NCBI GenBank assembly: GCA_944325185.1
Contig: CALUZA010000055.1
Coordinates: forward strand, 18,305-82,304
Reading direction: 5' to 3'
DNA length: 64,000 bases
Origin: Candidatus Gastranaerophilales bacterium
GTDB lineage: Bacteria; Cyanobacteriota; Vampirovibrionia; Gastranaerophilales; Gastranaerophilaceae
This document shows, in pieces, positions 61,360 to 64,000 of this stretch. The stretch's first letter is position 1; each line of letters begins with the position of its first letter. The translations under genes and the position numbers were made by a program. The notes under the pieces were generated by a model, which was not told the origin of the DNA, did not search any database, and saw only the letters and a program-made list of their open reading frames with translations.

Positions 61360-61379
61360 ATGCGGTTTAAAAACCGCAT
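61360..61379 (-). terminator. Rho-independent terminator, minus strand
   Basis: ATGCGGTTT and AAACCGCAT pair over 9 bp and are followed on the minus strand by TTATTTT. It would end the message of the large 61533 gene, ahead of the WG-repeat gene. Confidence 0.7.
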
Positions 61380-61486
61380 AAGTCAAGAAAGGAATGGTTA
61401 GACTATTAACTTTCATGATTATGCCACATAAAAAAATACTAATGCAAATATATTACTAAATTGTTACATATACTATACATTTTATT

Positions 61487-61519
61487 GCATAACCCCCCCT
61501 AAACCTAAGGGGGTTATGC
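61487..61519. repeat. 11-bp perfect hairpin downstream of the large gene
   Basis: GCATAACCCCC (61487-61497) and GGGGGTTATGC (61509-61519) form a perfect stem with an 11-base loop, 14 bases after the stop of the 61533 gene. No T run follows on the minus strand, so it may be an RNA stabiliser or a pausing site and not a classic terminator. Confidence 0.6.
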
Positions 61520-61532
61520 TGATTGAAAAATT

Positions 61533-64000
61533 TTATTGCGTTTCTTTTTCCATTAAAGTCCCGCCATATATTCTAAATTTACTATTTTCACTTTTATTTT
61601 TTTCTGGATGCATTATTGCATTGAAAGTTTCACCTGATATCCATCCTTCGGAATCAAATTCAATAGTTGTATCACCAATGGTTACGGTAGTTATGCCGTC
61701 GCTGTAGCTATACTTCGCTTCATTTGGATCTGCACTATTCATTATTTTTAGTATTCCTGAAATAGATACTCTACATTCTTGGTCTGGAATAGTTATTTCT
61801 GATCGATTTATGTCTGTAAGTTCAAGACCTTCAAAGCCTATAACTGCGCCACTTTCATCAAGACTATAGCTTTTACCGTCTTCAGTTGTTACGGTCGTTA
61901 TGCCGTCATTGTAGCTGAAAGTTTTGCCTTTGATTTTCATTTGATTTATGCTTGATACGCAATCTTCAGATGGTATTCTATCTTCGACATTTCCTTGGTT
62001 GAAACGCATTTGTCTGAACTCTTCGGCGGTTAGACCTTCAAAGCCTACAACTGCGCCACTACTTTTATCAAAACTAATACTGCTACCACTTGTGAATCTT
62101 ATGGTTCCCATGTTGTTTTCTTCTTTATATTCTTCCATTCCTAAACTACTGGCTATTGCATCGCTAAATGAGTTGAAAAGGTTGCCCATTAATCCGATTT
62201 GCGACTCTTTACTGATTGGGTTTCCGTTGATATCAAAAAATCGAATAGTTTCTTCTCCGTTTACGATCGATTTGACCTGGTATCCGTCAAAACTATTATC
62301 ATTACTATTTATAGTAGGGGTGTATGTTAATATTGTGTCTATATCTCCGTTTTTAAAGCCGAATGTTATACTGTAGTCATTTTCATCAAATGATAAATTC
62401 TGTATTGCGTCACCCAATAGATTGATAGTCCTTTGCGCTGCTTGACTTGATGGTATTACTTCGCCGTTTCTTTCTATTGGAATACCGTTTTCCAAGGTAA
62501 GTGTTGTAATTCCTGATCCTTTATCAACTATATAAAGTTTGTCTTGTTCTTCGTCTCTTCCTTCCTTGAATATTAATGTTTTTCCGTCTTTATAATTGTA
62601 TGTTGCTTCATCTAAATTTTTCATTTGAATAATGGCATCTGTGAGAGAAGTATTGAATAACCATTTTTCTGGGGTTATTTCTTTGTATTCTTCATAATCC
62701 AATCCGCTGAATCCGGTCAATGTTCCTTCGGTGTTGAATTCATATATTTTTTCAGTATTGTCATCACCAGTATAACTTATTTGAAGTTTGCCGTTTTCAT
62801 AGTCTAATTTTGCATTTTCTGTAATTACAAGATTTTTTCCTATCTGTTCCATGCATTCTGTGGTGAATGTTGGGAAATCGGGCGATTGTATTCTTGTTAT
62901 ATCTTCAACTCCTAGCCCGTTAAAGCCAACAATTTCGCCGTATTCATCAAATATATATTCTTTGCCGTCACTTAATGTGTAGGTTGTAGATCCGTCTTCG
63001 GTTCGAGTTGTTGTATATTCTTCGCTACCAAGAATATCTGCTAAGCTTTCGTGGTCAAGGCTACGTGCTCTTCTTGTTTCAAATTCGCCATTTTCGTCTT
63101 TTGTTCTTATGCCGATTAATTCATTATTTTCGTATATTTCTGCTTTTCCGTTTTCGTCTGTTTTAATTTCTAGTTCGCGTGTTGTGCTGCCATCTTGAAC
63201 TGTAATTACTTGTGTATCTTGATAATTTGGATCAGTAGTTATTTCTTGTATTTCACCTTCAATTCCGAGGTTGTCTAGCATAGCCTGCATATTAGCTTTC
63301 AAATTTGCTGCCGCCGTTGTTTTTATTGTCTGACTAATTTCAGACATCATATTTTGCATATCTGTGCCCGAGGCTTGCAGTGCTTGTCCTATTTCTAGTC
63401 CTACTCCTTGTAATGCTGCTTGTGTTTCGGCTGCTGCTTGAGCTGCTTGAGCTGCTTTTTGAGCTGTTTTTTGAGCTGCTTGGGCTGCTTCTTGAGCTGC
63501 TTGGGCATCTGCTGCTGCTTGGGCTGCTTCTTGTCCTGTTGGTATGTATTCTGAAATAGAATCCAGTGAAATTTGATTTATGAAAATACCATTTTGGACG
63601 CCGTTTTGTGATAAACCGCCTTGAACTACAGATATTCCATCTTCCCCTACTTCAGTTATAATGCATGGAAGTGTGCCGTCTTTTCCTGCAAATACAATGT
63701 CTCCTACTTGAAGTTGAGTGCCTTCTGAAATCGATTGTTTATTGCTATTTAGAGCTTCTTTTGTAAGTGGTCCTTCAATTAATTCGTTGAACGTTTTGCT
63801 GTTGTTACCAAGCAATAAGTATCCTGCTTGCAGAACAGCTCTTGTTGAAACTTTGTCTGCTGTTGTAAAATCCGGAGCATCTTCAGGCATAATTTGAGTA
63901 AGTCCGTTTTTGCCAATTCCATTTCCAATGGCACTTTTTATTAATTCCTTTGCAGCTTCTGGGATTGGTATGCCAGCCAGTTTTTCTAGCGCTGCTTTGT
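61533..64000 (-). CDS. Large repeat protein, N terminus cut by the window edge
   Basis: 822 codons are visible and the frame stays open to the right edge, so the start is outside; the ATG at 63890 is internal. The visible N terminus has EAAKELIKSAIGNG and a segment VGDIVFAGKDGTLPCIITEVG that resembles a beta-barrel. An Ala/Gln-rich coiled stretch (QEAAQAAQKTAQKAAQAAQA) follows. The remainder holds four to five copies of a repeat ending in GF-x-GL, for example DEYGEIVGFNGLG, NTEGTLTGFSGLD, KSSGAVVGFEGLT and DESGAVIGFEGLE, each followed by about 75 residues. It looks like an extracellular or surface protein. Function unknown. Confidence 0.65.
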   Translation of the reverse strand, partial: KAALEKLAGIPIPEAAKELIKSAIGNGIGKNGLTQIMPEDAPDFTTADKVSTRAVLQAGYLLLGNNSKTFNELIEGPLTKEALNSNKQSISEGTQLQVGDIVFAGKDGTLPCIITEVGEDGISVVQGGLSQNGVQNGIFINQISLDSISEYIPTGQEAAQAAADAQAAQEAAQAAQKTAQKAAQAAQAAAETQAALQGVGLEIGQALQASGTDMQNMMSEISQTIKTTAAANLKANMQAMLDNLGIEGEIQEITTDPNYQDTQVITVQDGSTTRELEIKTDENGKAEIYENNELIGIRTKDENGEFETRRARSLDHESLADILGSEEYTTTRTEDGSTTYTLSDGKEYIFDEYGEIVGFNGLGVEDITRIQSPDFPTFTTECMEQIGKNLVITENAKLDYENGKLQISYTGDDNTEKIYEFNTEGTLTGFSGLDYEEYKEITPEKWLFNTSLTDAIIQMKNLDEATYNYKDGKTLIFKEGRDEEQDKLYIVDKGSGITTLTLENGIPIERNGEVIPSSQAAQRTINLLGDAIQNLSFDENDYSITFGFKNGDIDTILTYTPTINSNDNSFDGYQVKSIVNGEETIRFFDINGNPISKESQIGLMGNLFNSFSDAIASSLGMEEYKEENNMGTIRFTSGSSISFDKSSGAVVGFEGLTAEEFRQMRFNQGNVEDRIPSEDCVSSINQMKIKGKTFSYNDGITTVTTEDGKSYSLDESGAVIGFEGLELTDINRSEITIPDQECRVSISGILKIMNSADPNEAKYSYSDGITTVTIGDTTIEFDSEGWISGETFNAIMHPEKNKSENSKFRIYGGTLMEKETQ

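Noticed and set aside
1..64000. tRNA, rRNA, insertion sequences or prophage genes
   Set aside because: I looked for tRNA-like TTCGA arms, transposase and integrase motifs and repeat-flanked units and found none that held up.

Overview
The window is AT-rich, gene-dense DNA with short intergenic gaps. It probably comes from an anaerobic, non-photosynthetic member of the Cyanobacteriota, class Vampirovibrionia (Melainabacteria), most likely a gut-type Gastranaerophilales. This placement is an inference. It rests on an OmpR-type regulator at 43983-44729 that matches cyanobacterial RpaB closely, a four-subunit 2-oxoacid:ferredoxin oxidoreductase, fermentation-type electron transfer genes, and several lineage-type Asn/Lys-rich membrane proteins with an N-proximal F-x-G motif. 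I see no tRNA, rRNA, CRISPR array, transposase or phage genes.

Layout. 1-9200: the end of etfA, a candidate small RNA, a degenerate alpha/beta hydrolase, a YitT transporter divergent from an amino-acid binding protein, a large membrane protein that looks like a catalytically dead membrane pyrophosphatase, then a YjbQ protein, an Xaa-Pro peptidase, an rRNA methylase, mtnP and a YggT protein. 9200-14055: one leftward operon, korD-A-B-C then fabH-fabF. 14181-22322: a sugar transporter, a very large unknown protein with a small downstream partner, a DedA protein and two unknown membrane proteins. 22629-30635: ribF-relA, a DUF167 protein, a GAF/GGDEF/HD-GYP protein, a glycosyltransferase and aspS. 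30853-34213: three tandem paralogous single-pass membrane proteins. 34341-38267: metK behind a compact pseudoknot leader, a DUF721 protein, two tiny ORFs and another F-x-G protein. 38463-41717: rny-ymdB-PHP operon. 41804-45464: a calcium-loop/Pro-Thr-rich protein, an M14 amidase, rpaB and unknowns. 45603-53258: radical SAM protein, divergent GH77 glucanotransferase, histidine kinase with DivK-like receiver, class II aldolase, rpiB. 53338-61325: clpC, a candidate small RNA, pyrG, gatC, two LuxR-type response regulators with a pentapeptide-repeat protein, a cupin, panD and a WG-repeat protein. 61533-64000: a large repeat protein cut by the window edge.

Expression signals form a pattern. Eleven transcription-unit heads have a TATAAT-like -10 element ending 6 or 7 bases before the start codon with no Shine-Dalgarno, so their mRNAs should be leaderless. 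Genes inside operons instead use clear AGGAGG-type sites and short overlaps. Strong candidates for undescribed biology are the pyrophosphatase pseudoenzyme (2831-4939), the H-type pseudoknot that covers the metK ribosome binding site (34364-34411), two small-RNA candidates with exposed CCUCC-rich tracts (about 195-272 minus and 55936-56083 plus), a stand-alone 28-codon transcription unit (36314-36506) and the unusual start of rny.
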